DNA of 64,000 bases from Uloborus plumipes (lineage: Eukaryota; Arthropoda; Arachnida; Araneae; Uloboridae), in NCBI GenBank assembly GCA_038373865.1, contig JAXGGA010003054.1, forward strand, positions 45,701 through 109,700, written 5' to 3'. Shown here piece by piece: positions 16,696 through 29,564 of this stretch. Under the pieces are notes generated by a model that was given only the letters and a program-made list of their open reading frames with translations, was not told the origin of the DNA and ran no database searches. Each line of letters starts with the position of its first letter. Position 1 is the stretch's first letter. Made by a program: the position numbers and the translations under genes.

Positions 16696-16703
16696 CAACT
16701 AGA

Positions 16704-17097
16704 TGTGAAATGCCACATTTTTATACATGTGCGCGTTCAATAGTTACATTGCCATACATTTAAACATTTTTATAAACATTGACTTGAAGCCATTCTTAAT
16801 CTTTCAAACTTAATAATTCTATTCATGAAAATGGATCGTTATTTTTGGAACACCCTACATACACACTGCCGCCGTAAGAAAGAAAGCCCTTTCTTCAAGG
16901 GGGAAACTTTTTGGGAAAATCGTAAGACATAAATTTTTAACCTTCATAAATGATTTTATAATTTAAAAAATTATTTCAGCGAAGTCGAACCTATCAGGCA
17001 CAAAACTTGTTTTTTTAATTCTTTGATCGCTAGAGCTTTAAACGTACAAAAAAAAATCTATAAAAATGAATTGCAGTAAAAATTAGGGTATGCATTT
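16704..17097. other. AT-rich unannotated stretch
   Basis: Probably includes the 5' flank of the mariner copy that follows; no clear terminal repeat was seen. Confidence 0.4.
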
Positions 17098-17355
17098 TTA
17101 ACTGTATGAAGTCTGCGGAGAAAAAGTGTATGAGTGTACAACACGGTTGCAAGTAGTGCAGAGAATTAAAAGACAAACCAACAGACGTCTATGACGAACA
17201 AAGTTCTGGACGGTCAACGGTTTCGGACGAAACGACTTCAAAAGTGGGGAAAGTAATGCTGAAAGATTCGAGGTGTCAAAGTTTTGTACCATTGCGAGAT
17301 AATCCCTGATGTCAAATAGCGTACGTGTTGCAAAATGTTGACTGACCATTTACGG
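17098..17355 (+). pseudogene. Mariner transposase, N-terminal fragment
   Basis: A plus frame gives DVYDEQSSGRSTVSDETTSK then VGKVMLKDSRCQ and QIAYVLQNVD, matching the linker and second helix-turn-helix of mariner transposases (usual form: Glu-Asp-x-x-Arg-Ser-Gly-Arg-Pro-Ser-Thr-Ser). A stop lies in the Pro-Asp-Val-Ser region. The copy is interrupted at TA 17356-17357 by the element that follows. Confidence 0.8.
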
Positions 17356-17357
17356 TA

Positions 17358-18647
17358 CCGTGAAATGGGGTGAATCGGAACACTTTTCAGCTTTAATTGT
17401 AAAAAAAGCAGTTAAAAGATTTTTTTTTAATTTGATTTTTTGGGTAAAAACTTCGGTCTTGCTTTACTTTCGATATTCCAAGCAAAGACAAAACATTTTG
17501 AACAATTATTATTAAAATATATAGGAAATTATGGGTGTTCCGAATCACCCCGCTGATAGGGGTCAATCGGAACACTTGTTAAAATTTTTATTTTTTTCAA
17601 TTTAACCTGTAATAGATCTCACAAACATGAGTAATATTGATAGGGGAAAATAAGAACAGATAATTACTGTCAAATAAATGTATAATTTCAATACCAGTAA
17701 ACGTTTATAATTTGTCAAAATTCAAAATAATTTTGAACTTATGAAAAATGAAAAGTAATTTTAAGAAATGCTTTTGAATTGAAATACAAAGTTTTATTAT
17801 GAATGGAAGTCACTCATGTCGTTCACAAATATGTACTTGCCCTTAAAACTAGCAATTATGACTTGACTTAAGTTTTTTCATAACATCTCCTGGGATGAGC
17901 GCTGCCTTTTCTTTAGTTTCTTAAAATTTATGGGTTTCGGGTATTGTCCTGTAAGATTTTAACACTTCATCACTGTCTGTGTGATGGACTTTTGCTACAT
18001 AAAGTCTGTATGACTTTCCCCGTGTATTTTAAGTAAAAAGAAGTCTCCTGGAGAAAAAATCTTTTGAAATCTGCAACTTTTTGTCATTATAAGATGTAGT
18101 TGCTCACGAGAAGAGATAAACAGTAACAAATCCTTGTCTTTGTCTTGATTAGAAGAATTGGGGTTAGAATCTTGATTTTTAAAACAGTTTCCTTCAAATA
18201 AGTTTGAATTGGAACAACAGAACTAAGTGTTCCGATTCACCCCGCAAATTTTTTTCCTGTGGCATTTTTCAGAATTCTTCATTTTTATGACACAATTTAT
18301 AAAAAATGTAAATTCTAATGTGGTATTCTGTTGTTCAAATACATGTATAATCGAAACATACCACTCTTAGTTCGTAAATATAAGAAGGTTTGTTCTTGCA
18401 TATGAAGTTTTGCAGTATATGAAAACGTGATGTTTTCTAGCATTCCACGTGCAGCCCCCCTTAGAAGCCAGTAGCTTTGCCAGATTGACAAAAGCAAATT
18501 TTTCCTACTTCCTATGATCTTATCTTTTTTTAAAAAAAAAATTCATGGCGAAAAATACCCAATAGTATATTTATGAAGAATTTCTGTGTGCGGTCGGGAA
18601 GTTTTGTTCCGATTAACCCCGCTGTTCCTATACACCCCATTTTACGG
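17358..18647. mobile_element. Pogo-like non-autonomous element, 1,290 bp
   Basis: Left end CCGTGAAATGGGGTGAATCG and right end inverse CCGTAAAATGGGGTG, flanked by TA at 17356-17357 and 18648-18649. The terminal words recur inside: GTGTTCCGAATCACCCC at 17535-17551 and its inverse at 17559-17575, and GTGTTCCGATTCACCCC at 18227-18243. No transposase remnant is visible, so it was mobilised in trans. A second copy in inverse orientation begins at 62960. Confidence 0.85.
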
Positions 18648-18649
18648 TA

Positions 18650-18790
18650 TGCAAAATGTTTGTGCAAGATGGATCCCAAAAAAGGGATACTGTTCCACAT
18701 CCTCTCTACAGCGCAAACATTGCTCCAAGTTACTACCATCTCTTCCATGAGTAAGATGAGCATAAGGGTCGGACTTAATTCAGAACGGAA
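18650..18790 (+). pseudogene. Mariner transposase, C-terminal fragment
   Basis: Continuation of the mariner copy broken at 17356. YAKCLCKMDPKK matches the segment just after the DNA-binding domain. After an internal deletion, another frame gives DTVPHPLYSANIAPSYYHLF, the third catalytic region; the catalytic Asp of the usual Ser-Asp-Tyr-His is Tyr here. The enzyme is therefore dead twice over. Confidence 0.8.
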
Positions 18791-20296
18791 CGGAGCTGAA
18801 AGAAGAGGTTTTAAGCTCCCTCAAGGTGTGGAGGGAAAGTTATATGTTTCAGGCATTAAAAAAAACGGTACACCACTTTTCAAAAACGCATTGCTTTCAA
18901 AGTTGATTAGGTCGAAAAATAGGGGAAAGTCCAAGCTTTCCGAAAATGTATTATTCAATAACAATAAACATGTTTTTCATTGTGAAAAATCATACGATCT
19001 ACTTTTATACATATAAGATATCCTTATATGTATATAAGTAGTGAAAAGTGATAACAAAAATAGTTAAGTTCCTAAACCCCAAGAATTTAAAAAATAAATT
19101 AAAAAAAAGTAGAATACGTAATTTCTCAAAATTAACAGACAAAAATACCAAATGAGAAAACTACATGAAACAACTCGACTACAGAGGAAGCACTAAGAGA
19201 ACAGCAATGCATCATTATATAAATATAAATATACATACATTTGCGTGTGTGTGTGTGTGTGTATGTGTGTCCGTATTTTCTTTCTCAACACTTTTAAGCA
19301 TAAAATGAATTATATGGAATAAATGGAGTTTAGTAACAGACTGGAAGAATTTTTAGTTTAAAAAAAAGAAGCCGGTGTTGAATTTCTAAAGCACAAAAGT
19401 CGCTAAAAAAAGAAATTTCTTATCTTAATTGCGCTGTATATCTTCGTAAAAGATCTGATTTCTAAAGTTATTTTCTTTTTAAAACTCCTAATTGAATTCA
19501 ATACAGAATGAGTTTTGTTCTAAAGTTAAATCTAATCTTGGTTTTTTGCTAACATTTGATTAAATTACTTTTGTTTCTTCGGAATGCTCACAAAAGAAAT
19601 AAAAAGAACAGAATTATTATTAAAAAATTTACTTGAAATAAAACATTTAAATCAAACTCTTCACCGAATTATAGGCCTGAGGAAATTTAACTTTCTTTAC
19701 AACATAACCAATGAGAACCGTTTAATCTTATATCCGTTGCTATGCTTTAAACGAAAAAGGAAACTAGCTTTGGAATGACTTGAAGGACAGAAAAATATGT
19801 TTCCACTCGGAAAAAATACAGTCATTTAGAGTCACCTTGAACCACGTGGTTTCTTATTATGTAGGTGGCATACTTTTCAGAATTTTTTAATACATATTTT
19901 TAAGCAATCACGATTACTTATTGTGTTTACTTGTCCGATGTTGGTGTTCTTATAATTTTTGAATTTTCCCAATTTTTTTAATGTTTTTTGTAACGAATTG
20001 AGCTAAATTATTTTTCCAAAAATAGTTCTAGCATTCTTTTGCATTGGCTTTATCTCATTCTCTGTTTTATCTTGCAACAAGATCGCTTGAAACAATATAG
20101 TATACAAATTGTCAGTTGTATTGAAACCCTCGGCCCTTGTCCTCTTTTGTTGTTTCTTTATATCTTGAGCTCGAGACATGTTTGGTTGAAACTTGAAGTT
20201 AAAACTCAATGCAAAAAAAGCACAAATAAGGTAGAAAGTACCCCAAATAGCTATTTCAAGGCTATATTGAAGCCTCTTCCTCAGTGCAAAAAGTTT
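18791..20296. other. AT-rich stretch with (GT)n
   Basis: Holds a GT microsatellite at 19245-19262. The rest has no recognised feature; the 147-codon frame 18573-19016 only crosses TE remnants. Confidence 0.5.
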
Positions 20297-20348
20297 AGCA
20301 CACAACATGAAAGCTATGAGAGAACTCATAGCTTTCATGTTGTGTGCT
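20297..20348. repeat. Perfect 24-bp inverted repeat
   Basis: 20297-20320 (AGCACACAACATGAAAGCTA...) and 20325-20348 are exact inverses around a 4-bp loop. Flanking DNA (20130-20400) is more GC-rich than its surroundings and may be a foldback element, but longer arms were not evident. Confidence 0.8.
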
Positions 20349-21077
20349 GGGCAGACGCCTTCTTTCGTTCTTTCTGCTTTTTTCATAAGCTTTTTATCTT
20401 TCATTTTCTTTCTTAATTATTTAGCTTAGTAATTATTAGAAACTCTTTCTGATATAGATTAATGTAGCATAAGAGAATCAACATACAAATTCAATATCGA
20501 TAAAACATTGAAATGTACTGTATATGATAATGTAGCATGCTGCATTTTCGTTACCCATGCTAACCTTTCGAGCCTGATGAATAAAAGAATAACTAAAATT
20601 TTCAGGATACCCTACGAATATAATACAAAAAATATCACTGTACAGATTTATTGGCAATTTTATATCGTAAAGATTAGTTCAACATGTTAAGTAAATTACA
20701 AAGAATGCGTTCAGTTAAAAAAAAAAAAAAAACCTTGTTCTTAGAACTCTTAAAAAGCTACTCCTAAAATAAATACGATTCCAAGATTTTCTCGTAAATT
20801 TTTTGTGTCCTATAAATACTATAAAAGGATTCTTCGCCTAAAAATATTTCAGGCTTGATTTATTGTCGAAGTATTATCTTAAATCCTTAATAGATTTAAA
20901 ATGAGTGAAACTTCCTTTTTCTCTGCAATTTCTGTTGTGCCGAAGGCAAAGCATCAATCATCGTTTAATTCCTGCAGCCAATACTGTAACCCTTTCAAAA
21001 TTTCTCACAAAATGAAATAAATGAAGAAAAACTTATTGAAGTTCTACTAATATTTTTTTTTAATGACGGAGTACCAA

Positions 21078-21078
<1 letters not shown>
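20349..21078. other. AT-rich unannotated stretch
   Basis: Nothing recognisable apart from an A run near 20718-20732. Confidence 0.5.

Positions 21079-21134
<56 letters not shown>
21079..21134. repeat. (TA)n microsatellite
   Basis: About 28 TA units, followed by a GA-rich GAGAGAGGGGGG segment. Confidence 0.97.
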
Positions 21135-21135
<1 letters not shown>

Positions 21136-23789
21136 CAGAAAGAGAGAGGGGGGATAGAGAGTACGTGGTGAAACATCACTAAAAAACACAAACCTATTTC
21201 AGAAATCAAGAATGTTTAAGAATGTTTTCATGAAGTTATACTTACAAATCTAAAAATGAAGATTATTTTCATAATATTTTGATACATTTTTCATTAAGTT
21301 ACTTTTTAGATTTTTTTAGAAAATTTCGCAGCACAGGAAACCATTGGCAAGTTTGTATTAAATAAAGATATTATATTATGTGAAATAAAGGCTGATATTT
21401 TAGATATGAAACAAATTACTCAATACCTTTTAGTATAAAAATTAAATTTGCTAACACTTGCTTAAAAATAATAGGGTTTAAGAAAATTACCCGCCCACAT
21501 GGTTTACTCCCGAAACGGTGAATGTATAAATTATATTCTTTAAAGGACACATGGGAAAAGGCTAGCTAGTTCTTGATAACGCTTACAACAACTAGAATGT
21601 GTAACAATTAGATCGGATATTTTTCTCTCTCAAAATATATTCTTTTCAAACAAATATCTAAAGTAAAAAAAAAACATTATTAACCTATTAAAAAATTTCA
21701 TTTAGCTGTAAATAACTTATTTGAATTGATCAATAAATTTTGCAAACACTTTCATTGCTTGCTCTACCTAATTAACAATTATATTTCTTCAGATAAGGAG
21801 TTCCTTAACTTTCTTTCTGCTGCTGCTGCTAGATCTCACATACCCCTCTAGGTCTTTTTCGATGGAGGCTTTCGCTAAGTACAATCCTCATCAGCCTAAC
21901 ATAATAAAATCTTGTAATTCAAGACCCCGAGGGCATCAGAACCAAGACGTAATGAGAATCCATGGATAGTTGTATTCATTACCAAATGACTCTTGCTATT
22001 TTTCTTCTACATAATGATTTGATATTATTTCTAGTACTAAAATAAATCTGTTAAACTCATCATTAAGAGACGAAAGTAATAGTTTTCCCCCTATAAATCA
22101 TAGAAATGTTTCAAATATCAACATCGTCAGTGTTTTATTTTAACATACTTTATTACATTTGAATAACATTTTTAGCATCGATCTTGTAACATGTTTTCCT
22201 TTATTGTATAATACGATTTTACTTAACTTTTTTAAGTTTATTTTACTTAAAAAAGAAATTAACCTAAAATTAGTCACATCAAGATATGTTAATTTTAAGG
22301 CATTTATGCAAGATAATGTGTTCCGTAAGTAGTGATTTTACATGTTTAATACTTTTTCAAGCGAATCACTTGCTCTATCTTAACAAAAAACGAAGATGCA
22401 TGAGAATATGTTTAACCAGTTTTACACTTAAACAGTTTTACACTTATAAATGGATGTGTTTAAGTGGTAAAAATTGGTTATAAAACTTCTCTCAGGAGGT
22501 TCTTTTTTTTTTTTTTTTTTTTGGCTCAGTTAATTGAATCACCTGCGTTCTGAGACGTGTGATATTAACCTGAAAAATACTCGGTAACTCTTACTAATAC
22601 AGCTTATCGATTTTAATGATCAGTTTTACAAACTTGGATGCGTGGATGTAGATAGTTTTTTGATCCGTTTAATTTTTGTACCTATAGGTAAAACTTGTTG
22701 CTGATCCCTTATTTGTAAATCACACTTCTAATAGACTTTTTGTTTTCAATCGTTGCTAACAAAACAAAAACCTCCATACATTTATGACAAAACATTTTCT
22801 TCTCACATCTTGGAAATCTTTGCATTTCTAAGCAAACAAAATGGCCATGTAATAAATCAGCTGTTTACATCAAAGAGTTTGCTTGATTTTTATTTATTTG
22901 TTCTTTATTTTTTTAATGTATTTTCAATGTGACCACCATGGGTCTCGCTTTATACATAGTACTTCATACTCTAATTTACTTTTTTGTTTAACTACAATAC
23001 ACATACAGTCGAAATCTTCATTGTAGAGTCAATTGCTACTCATTTTGAATGAACACTAGCTAAAACTATTTTTAGACATTAGGTAATACTGCAGCATGTA
23101 TTACGAAATGCTTAAAATATTTGAACATTTACAACATGGTATTAAAATCCCAACTCAAAGAGGCGGTGTCCTTTTAAGCACTAAACGCCCTTCTCTGCTC
23201 AGATATTACTGTCCAACTATCTCAGGATTTGTTTTCGACGCTCTCGTAAGCATTATTAGTCCCCAAGTGCTCACTTATTAACTATCTCTTGGGAGCCAGG
23301 CTATTTCATTGCACTTAAGAGTTTAAAAGGAATGGATGCTCGGAGGATATCTGCTTTTAACCTGGTCAGTTTTGGTCGTCTTTCAGGCTCTAAAACTACT
23401 CGAAACTAACTTGCTTCTAGAACACATATATAAGACTAAATGCCTCTCGAATGCTTCCAGTGAGTTCTTTAAAATGTATTTGCTTTAGTTTTTTTCACTA
23501 TTCAGATAATCCGACGTTGATTCCTGGAAAAAAAAATCAATCTATAAGAAACTTTGCATTTTGACATGACGAATGCTTTTAAGTAAAGATGCAAAAAGTG
23601 CAATAGTTCGAAATCAACCTTTTCTACATATGGAAGAAAAGAGTACTGAATTTCTGTACTTCATGGAAATGTTGGTGTTACCATTTTTATGTTAATGTTT
23701 TGTTAAATTATGATTTAGTTTTAATGGAAAACTCCCTGCTATGCAATTTGATTTTTTTTAAATACCACTTAAATCAGTGCAATTTTATT
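21135..23789. other. AT-rich unannotated stretch
   Basis: Contains a (TGC)n run near 21821-21832 and a T run at about 22503-22522. Composition is mixed near 21840-21960 and 23150-23460, but no frame or splice pattern I can support. Confidence 0.45.
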
Positions 23790-24426
23790 AAGCACCAGCT
23801 GCGTTGCACGATCTACCTCAAAAATAAAATTCATGTCAACTGACGCATTTTATTAACTAGGCTTGGATAAAGGGAATAAAAAAATAATGTAAAATGTCCC
23901 GTCAACGCATTAAAAAAACTATTTTATGGCTTAAAATGCAGATTTAGATTTTTTAATTCTAAAACACCAGTCCTTGTTATTGATAGGGGTAAACATTCCG
24001 TTTCATGGATTTTTTTGGTTAAACCCCCGATTCTATCCCGTGTAAACAATCCCTCACCTTGTGTGTTCATGTAAAATAAAATTCATGCCATCTGACATGC
24101 ATATTCATTAACAAAGCTTAAATGAAAGGAAAAAACATAAATTATCTTGTGAACGTGTAGAAAAGAGCAATTTTATGGCTGAAATGCAAATTTAGAACTC
24201 TTTTTTTTATTTTAAAAAGTCGTTCATTGTTATTGATAGGTGTAAGGTACCCCTCCAATGGGGGATTCTGCCTCATAAAGGGGACCCCTCACCCTGTGTA
24301 AATTCCCGATCACCAAAGAACTACTGTGTCAAATTTCGCAAAGATAAGATCGGACTTAAACTATGGATTGGTAAAAAGAATAAACTCACCCACAAACCCA
24401 CATGCATTCATTTTTATATCTATAGA
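23790..24426 (-). mobile_element. Helitron-like element (minus)
   Basis: On the minus strand it opens at 24426 with TCTATAGATATAAAAATGAA after an A, the 5' TC start shared with the copies at 32605 and 35851, and ends near 23790 in a hairpin region (GTGCAACGCAGCTGG) that resembles the Helitron 3' hairpin but has lost the exact CTAG. Inside, a ~240-bp segment is duplicated with divergence (about 23820-24010 and 24065-24260, both with AAAATTCATG and TTATTGATAGG). No Rep/helicase coding, hence non-autonomous. Confidence 0.65.
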
Positions 24427-27400
24427 TTCTCCTACGATTAACTACAATTTAAATCAAACTTCTTTTATTTTCATTCTTAATTATGTTCTTGAACAATGTC
24501 AAAAGATATCAAAAATGCGCTAGAATGATTGCTAATCTGACACTGCAGAGTTCCTAAAGGAGCATCGTGGTGAAAATATATCTTTGTTCTCGATACGTTT
24601 TCACGATTTTGATACGATATTATTTTTCTGAAAATACCTTACTTACTAGCAATTAAAAATAACCTTAATGAGAATGTTACCAACTGAACATGCTCAAATA
24701 TACTTCCTTAATCATTTTAACAGCTAACGAAGCTTGCTGTCTATTTGGGGGAGGGGAGAGTACTGCCCTATCCCATCCCTTTTAAAGGAAAATTCCGTTT
24801 GCACAGTTAACTTAATTTTTACTTCGGTTTTTTAAAAATTGCTCACACTGCCACCCTTCTAAAGTCAACTATAGTGACTGAAGATGAAACATAGAGAAAA
24901 CGAAAGATACCTTTTGAATTTTATTTTATGCGAGCGGGAGAAAAATATTCGACACTTTATCTTCCCTTCTGCTCTAGACGTCTACTTTATTCTGGAGTCG
25001 AATAAACATTTCCTTTTCCAGCACTGTCTCAAGAACGTGATCCGCATGACTCACAATTACTACATGTGGAGGAATAAAACAATTTGCACTTTTTCTCCTG
25101 CAACTCGAAGACAAAGGCTCAAAATGTGAGGCTTTGTTTTTATGTTTCTGGGAAGGATCAGCATCATTTTCAATTTAAAGGACAAATATTGCATGCTCGG
25201 AAAAAGGAACCCCACCGACATCTTCTGATATTTTCAAAAAATTACTCTTAACCTATTTATTCAGTTTTTAAAGGTATATTTAAAGTAAATTTAACTTTTT
25301 TCGTTAAGTTCATTGTAACCAGTTCAAGTAATTGTGTTTTGCCGAAAACTTTTATTTTTGAAATTATTATTACAGTACAGTCTCGAAAGTTTGGAATTAA
25401 TTTTGACCAAATCGGTACAATTAATCAAGTGGTTCAAGTTCATAAACTTTCCACTGGAACACTGAGGGAGCAATTATGAGTGTCCTCCATGTAACTATGA
25501 TGGGGGTTCTCTGGAAACATTTATGGCAGCTTCTAATTCCCAAAAAAACAAAAAATAAATAAATATTTCGAAAGATTCATGTCCACCAGAGTATTGTTAG
25601 TTAATATGATAAAATAAATAATCAAAAATGGATAAAGAAAAAATTAATTCGGAGATCATCCCCAAATCTTTTATACATATATATAGCTTGATATATTTCT
25701 TTTGATTTCTCCGGAATATAGTTTATACCTTTGGACATTTAATTATATTTTCTACTAGTTCAAAGTGTAGATGTACTTTGGAAGTATTTAAGTTTATTTT
25801 TATTTTTTATTAAATCTTTAAACACATTTCCTTTAATCATCTGTATGCTATTAATTAAAAGCCTCATTTTTAAGTATTTTTACGCAAATCAATATCTTAT
25901 AATTTGTTTACTTTTCTACTTTTCAGCATTATTTTTATTCCAACTGGCAATCATTGAAATTCAGTGTGTATGAATTCTATATAAAAGTCATCAAATATTA
26001 CTATATTATTAATAATTAATACAAATTATTAATAAAAAATTACTAGTCATTTAAATTGAGGAAAATAAAGAAAGTTGTTTTCAATCATATGCAAAAAGAT
26101 ATAAGAAGAAATTAAATTTCAGCATGCATGTCTCAAAACGACTAAAAATTAATAGGTTGCTTCTTTTCAGCTAAAAGGTTTTCTCTTAATTTTAAATATG
26201 CACTATAAGGTCTTACGTGAACTATTCACATTCAACGTCAGCAATTTAATAATATCAAAGTTCACTGTCATTAAAAATTTACAAATGCACCTAAACCATC
26301 AATTTCAGAATCTGTTTATACAAAACCAGCACATTGTGCCACAGCTTTGGAATAAAGCCTGGAACACACAATGAGATCACTTGCTACAACTTCACAATCG
26401 CTCTTAATTTATTAACCCCCTTTGTAACTCTGCTGCTAAATTACTGGCTTAGTAATATGAAGCTTCCTTTCATCCTATCCCGTTCAACTAGAAATGTTTA
26501 TGCAAGAAGACTTGCTTTTGTAAGGCCCAGGATTATTTTCCACAAGAATAAGCTCTTTCGGAGCTGTCCATGCCCTTTCGCCTTTTCTGCTTGCGGAACC
26601 TTCTTTGAGATCAGTCAAAATCAACTAAATCCTCTTCTATAGTTAGCATATTTGATTATTTAAGTTTAGGCGGTAGGTATTCAATGCAACACAGATACAG
26701 GCATTTAATTCTGCGATAAAATTTCTCGAACTTGAAATAATTAAGGAAAATATTTTTAAAAACCACAATACTGCTTTAAGAAAAGTATGATTTTTTTTTT
26801 CTTAAAGTGTTATCTGTTATACATAAAATGCTAATGAATATTAAAAGATTTTTGAAGGAATTGCTTTGTATTTCAAAAATGTTTCCTGAAAACTAATAGG
26901 ACCGAATATTTTACACTAGTATTTTTTTTTCTTTATGTGCACAGTTAGCTGTTGGAAGAATTCGGTTTCCCAAAATTTGATTCATATTTGAAATCAGTTT
27001 CACAAAAATTAGATCATTCTCAATTAAGGCTTCTGTAAAGCTTTTAATTAAGGGTATTAAAAATTCTCTAATCTCTTTTATTACATTTTAATGAATTTTT
27101 TTGTGTATTTTGAACTGACTTAACTTGTCAAGTATTGTCTTTGTAATAACACTACATAAATGATGTACATTGGTTTGTAGTTCGCGTTGTAAGGAACATT
27201 GGAATTTTCAATAATATTGGTGAGAAATTAGTTAATTAGTTTTGAAATAGGAGAGCATTTTTTATAAAATTCAATTTTCTTCGCTTTTATTTAAAGCAAA
27301 AGATTCCATTGATTCTCTAAAATGCAGAACAAGAACTGATATTCCCTTCTAATATTTTCTGACATTTTAATTCAAGGACATTTTCCCCCCATCGCTCCTT

Positions 27401-28218
27401 TCATTTTGCTCTCAATTTTTAGGGTCTATATTATATGAAAATTGCAGAATATGAAGGTTCGAATTCTTTCAGTAAGTTTGCTTGCAATTGAAAGTGAAAT
27501 ATTCATCTAAATATTTACACAATGATTAAAAAAAAGTCGTGAAAACAATTAGTTGAAAAAATACGAGCAATTTTTTTTTCACAATTAAAAAGAATCATTT
27601 AGTTTTATTGTCAGTATTGAAATTGCATAAATAATTAAGAGCTATCCCGTGATTTAGTTCATTGACTAATTTAAAAAAGGAATTATAAATTAAATTAAAA
27701 AATAAATTAACATTTTGAAAAATATAAGCTCTTAATTGTTTCATCCCTTTGTTTTTAATGAAATTTAAAGTATTAGGACTAAATTTAGTTAATTTATACC
27801 ACTAAAGAGAATCGTTTCAAAAATAAAATACATTTCGTTAAAGCTACGTTCAGAGATTTATAACCTGTCTATTGTGCAAAAAATTAAAAAGTTTTCGATG
27901 TTTCCACACATTTATATGGTGTATTTTCCTATTTATAAATAAAATTGTGTTATTTTCACAATATTTTATAACATTTTACTGGTAAAATGCGTTCAATTAA
28001 AGCTATGTATCTGCTATGTACAAAATTAAAAATAATTTCGGATGCTTCTATGCATTTATATATCGTATTTTCTCATTTAAAAATAGTTGCATTATTTCAG
28101 CAATATTTTTTCAGGTTTTACTATTACAATACGTTCGAGTAAAGTTATTTTCTGAGATTTATATTTCTTCTACTGCATACAAAATTGAAAAAGAGTTTCT
28201 AATGCTTCTATACATATA
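24427..28218. other. AT-rich unannotated stretch
   Basis: No gene or element recognised in 3.8 kb. ACAGTCTCGAAAGTTTGGAA at 25377 resembles a lone pogo terminal repeat. The 102-codon frame 26334-26642 matches nothing I know. Confidence 0.45.
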
Positions 28219-28394
28219 CAGTCGACGCTCCATATAACGACCGTCTCCGTCCTACAGAAAACGGTCTTTATAACGAGTGGTCGCTGTAAGAGGTAGAACA
28301 TAGAGTATATTGGGATACAGTTGGGGGTTTTCTCACCGGTCGTTATATTGGGATGGTCTAAATAACGTGATGTCGTTATAACGAGCGTCGACTA
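28219..28394. mobile_element. Pogo/Tigger MITE, ~176 bp
   Basis: Starts CAGTCGACGCTCCATATAAC and ends with the inverse (GTTATAACGAGCGTCGACT), next to TA at 28217-28218 and TA at 28395-28396. The CAGTCGAC terminus and TA duplication are typical of pogo/Tigger elements. Internal words CGGTC and GTCGTTATA repeat in both orientations. No coding. Confidence 0.85.
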
Positions 28395-28932
28395 TAAGGC
28401 TATTTTCTCAATTTTAAATCAAGTTTCACTGCTTTAAAAATATTTTCTCACGTTTAACTGATAAACTTTGCTTCTCCTATCAGTACTGTGAAAAACGAAA
28501 TCGTCATAGCTCAATCCGAGAAATTCTTAGTGCAATTGCCGCTAAACCTCGAAAATATCCATTATTGGTACTACATAGCGTCAGAACGGAAACGACTCAA
28601 AATTCAGTTTCTGTGTCAATCAGAATGATCGAAGAGAACCGGATGTCACTAACGATCTGCGGACGCTACATCCATTTCCTGTGGTGCAGCATATTTATCC
28701 ACCCCTACCTGGAATTTTTTCCTCGAAAACCACCTAACTTCCTGAATAATTTTCGATGAAAACGTAGTGCATGTAAAGGATATAAAAGCAAAATAGTAGC
28801 TTAGAGAAAAGTTCGTTTGGGTACTTTATGCGTAAAAAGCAATGGATGCGAACTAAATAGAATTCGCTGTCTTGCTTTCGAAATAAGATTTATTTCAGAC
28901 AAAGCTCCCCCCCCCCCCACACACACACACAC
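28395..28932. other. Unannotated stretch
   Basis: Slightly higher GC at 28480-28760 with a 64-codon open frame, no known family. Ends in a C run followed by (CA)n at 28907-28932. Confidence 0.45.
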
Positions 28933-29564
28933 TAGGGTGGTCCAAAAAATACTTTTTTTTTTGTTTTTCGATAATGAGTATTGCGGAAAAGGTGTCATTT
29001 GGGGTGCAAAGTACACATAAAAAATTGTTGGTCGATTTCTTGATCTGCCACAATTGCGTTGAAGTTTGGAAAAAATCTAGTATTTTAAGATTTTTCGGAA
29101 ATTATTTTTAGAAAAAAATGAAGCACCTAGCATCTAAAAATGCATTTTATGTGACAAACAATGTAGTTATTTTAGATAAGTATGGTGAAAATCGCATTTT
29201 AATGTTTTGACAAAATTTAATTTAAAACTTAGAAAAAAACAGGAAATTGCCAAATATTCTAGTCATTAGTGAAAAAAGAAGGTATTATATTACAGAGGTC
29301 AATTCTTTTATGGAAATTCTATGCCCCTCCTAATGGCAGCTTTTCTGCTTTACCCGTTATCAAAAATAGAAAAAAAAATTTAATAATTCGATAAAAATCT
29401 CGAAAAACTGCATCTTTTTTCTAACTTTAAGGCAATTGCGGCAGATCAAGAAATTGACCAAAAAATTTCAATTTTTTTATGTGCACTTTACCCCCCCCCC
29501 CTCTCAAGGGCACCTTTTGCGCCATATCCATCATCGAAATAAAAATGTCTTTTTCGACCCTCCC
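28933..29564. mobile_element. TAGGGTGG foldback MITE, ~632 bp
   Basis: Left part 28933-29060 and right part 29430-29564 are diverged inverse copies: both contain ATTTCTTGATCTGCC, an AAAAGGTG word and a CACATAAAAAA word. The left end is TAGGGTGGTCC and the right end inverse is GGGAGGGTCG. The ends resemble those of the 55171-57647 element, so a related transposase may have moved it. A clean target duplication is not readable because the left flank is a CA repeat. Confidence 0.65.

Noticed and set aside
18573..19016. 147-codon plus-strand frame.
   Set aside because: It starts inside the pogo-like element and crosses the mariner remnant in the wrong phase.
20003..20416. Overlapping 133- and 125-codon frames on opposite strands.
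   Set aside because: They overlie the palindrome; neither shows splice sites or a known motif.
25377..25450. A second complete pogo element from CAGTCTCGAAAGTTTGG.
   Set aside because: No matching inverted end was found downstream.
26334..26642. 102-codon plus-strand frame with a hydrophobic patch.
   Set aside because: No start context, splice signal or known family; could be checked by conservation but is not supported here.
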